Of a stretch of 6,675 bases of DNA, positions 6,302 to 6,675 are shown one piece after another. How positions within the stretch are numbered: the stretch's first letter is position 1; every line of letters starts with the position of its first letter. Made by a program: the position numbers and the translations under genes. The stretch comes from Treponema sp. (GTDB lineage: Bacteria; Spirochaetota; Spirochaetia; Treponematales; Breznakiellaceae), in NCBI GenBank assembly GCA_031283905.1, contig JAITAW010000243.1, forward strand, positions 1-6,675. The letters are read 5' to 3'. Below the pieces are notes generated by a model. That model had not been told where the DNA came from. It searched no databases and saw only the letters and a list, made by a program, of their open reading frames with translations.

Positions 6302-6675
6302 TACCGCAACGAACGACACAACGGTCGGGCCGTCCGTCATCTGGAAAAAATCTATAACGTTGAAGTCTCGCCTGAACCGGTAGGCCGCGCCGGCGGAGCG
6401 GTGATGGAAGAAGTTAAAGGGCGGCGGAACCGGCCGCCGGAAAAATCGTATGCCGTTATGTATTCGGACGCCCTATAGAGTAAAGACCAGGCGGGAGGGG
6501 AAAAGCCGTAGAAAGAACGTTTATGCGGCCTTAGGAGTGAATTTCGAGGGCAAAAAAAGGTTTTAGGTTTGCGGACAGCCGGGAACGAGGGGGCCAAATC
6601 CTGGACGGGCGTCCTAAACGAAATCAAAAACCGCGGCGTCCGGGATATTTTTACCGCCCGCACGGACGGCCCGAG
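6302..6675 (+). pseudogene. IS256-family transposase remnant (decayed, incomplete at both ends)
   Basis: One frame reads an IS256/mutator-type transposase core from about 6302 to the window end: HLEKIYNVEVSP, AVMEEVKGRRNRPPEKSYAV, MYSDAL, GQKKVLGL, NEGAKSW, VLNEIKNRGVRDIF and TDGP. The Asp of MYSDAL (6467-6469) is at the first DDE catalytic position and the Asp of TDGP (6665-6667) at the second; the Glu would lie outside. Two TAG stops, 6476-6478 and 6509-6511, interrupt the frame. From memory of the family the first sits where Trp is common, so it could be TGG to TAG. Spacing between the MYSDAL and VLGL motifs matches that family pattern without gaps, so decay here is by substitution. The N-terminal part, roughly 130-150 residues in intact members, is not found upstream, where the 21-bp repeat lies instead. 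It cannot be active as it stands. Confidence 0.88.
6350..6675 (+). mobile_element. Relic of an IS256-family insertion sequence (right part outside window)
   Basis: Only the transposase core is identifiable. No terminal inverted repeat or target duplication can be assigned, because the left end is eroded or replaced by the tandem repeat and the right end is beyond the window. The left edge of recognisable homology is between about 6302 and 6340. The relic marks the region downstream of the cyclase operon as one that has accepted mobile DNA. Confidence 0.6.

Noticed and set aside
5831..6340. Reverse-strand frame of 169 codons
   Set aside because: Unnatural composition, runs through the tandem repeat and antisense to the transposase remnant, and has no recognisable domain or ribosome site.
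6105..6383. Plus-strand frame with FKSAG repeats starting at TTG
   Set aside because: No ribosome site; its last third overlaps the transposase core in the wrong frame. The repeat is reported as DNA instead of as a protein.

Overview
The window looks like chromosomal DNA of a spirochaete, most likely a Treponema of the insect-gut type. This is inferred from the roughly balanced base composition, from a cyclase linker and catalytic-domain style that I associate with treponemal adenylate cyclases, and from the pairing of membrane cyclases with an exported FecR-domain protein. No rRNA or housekeeping marker is present, so the assignment rests on protein style only.

Layout, all on the + strand. 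Positions 1-105 hold the last codons of an unrecognised reading frame. Positions 106-369 are an intergenic stretch with a weak promoter candidate and a hairpin/T-rich element just before the first gene. A tight three-gene operon follows: a membrane-bound class III cyclase homologue (370-2247), a second, larger paralogue (2255-4636; 7 nt gap, ribosome binding site overlapping the previous stop), and an exported FecR-domain protein (4614-5582; 23 nt overlap). A possible intrinsic terminator lies at 5730-5758. Positions 5759-6180 hold nothing I can call a gene. Positions 6183-6296 carry an imperfect tandem repeat of 21-bp period, and 6302 to the window end is a decayed IS256-family transposase with two in-frame stops.

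The two cyclases share one architecture: membrane segment, extracytoplasmic sensor domain of about 250 residues, second membrane segment, HAMP, class III cyclase domain. Each has lost residues normally essential for catalysis. The first has Lys where the first metal-binding Asp should be, and three extra residues around the second. The second has Ser and Ala in place of both metal Asps and has also lost the transition-state Asn and Arg. The first keeps the purine-binding and transition-state residues, so it resembles the C2 half of a heterodimeric cyclase; the second keeps almost none. The operon therefore looks like a sensory module built from a degenerate cyclase pair plus an exported FecR-domain partner, and it may signal by nucleotide binding, by pairing with another cyclase, or by protein contact rather than by making cAMP itself. 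This is the most interesting content of the window. The 3' part is a decayed, repeat-rich accessory segment.
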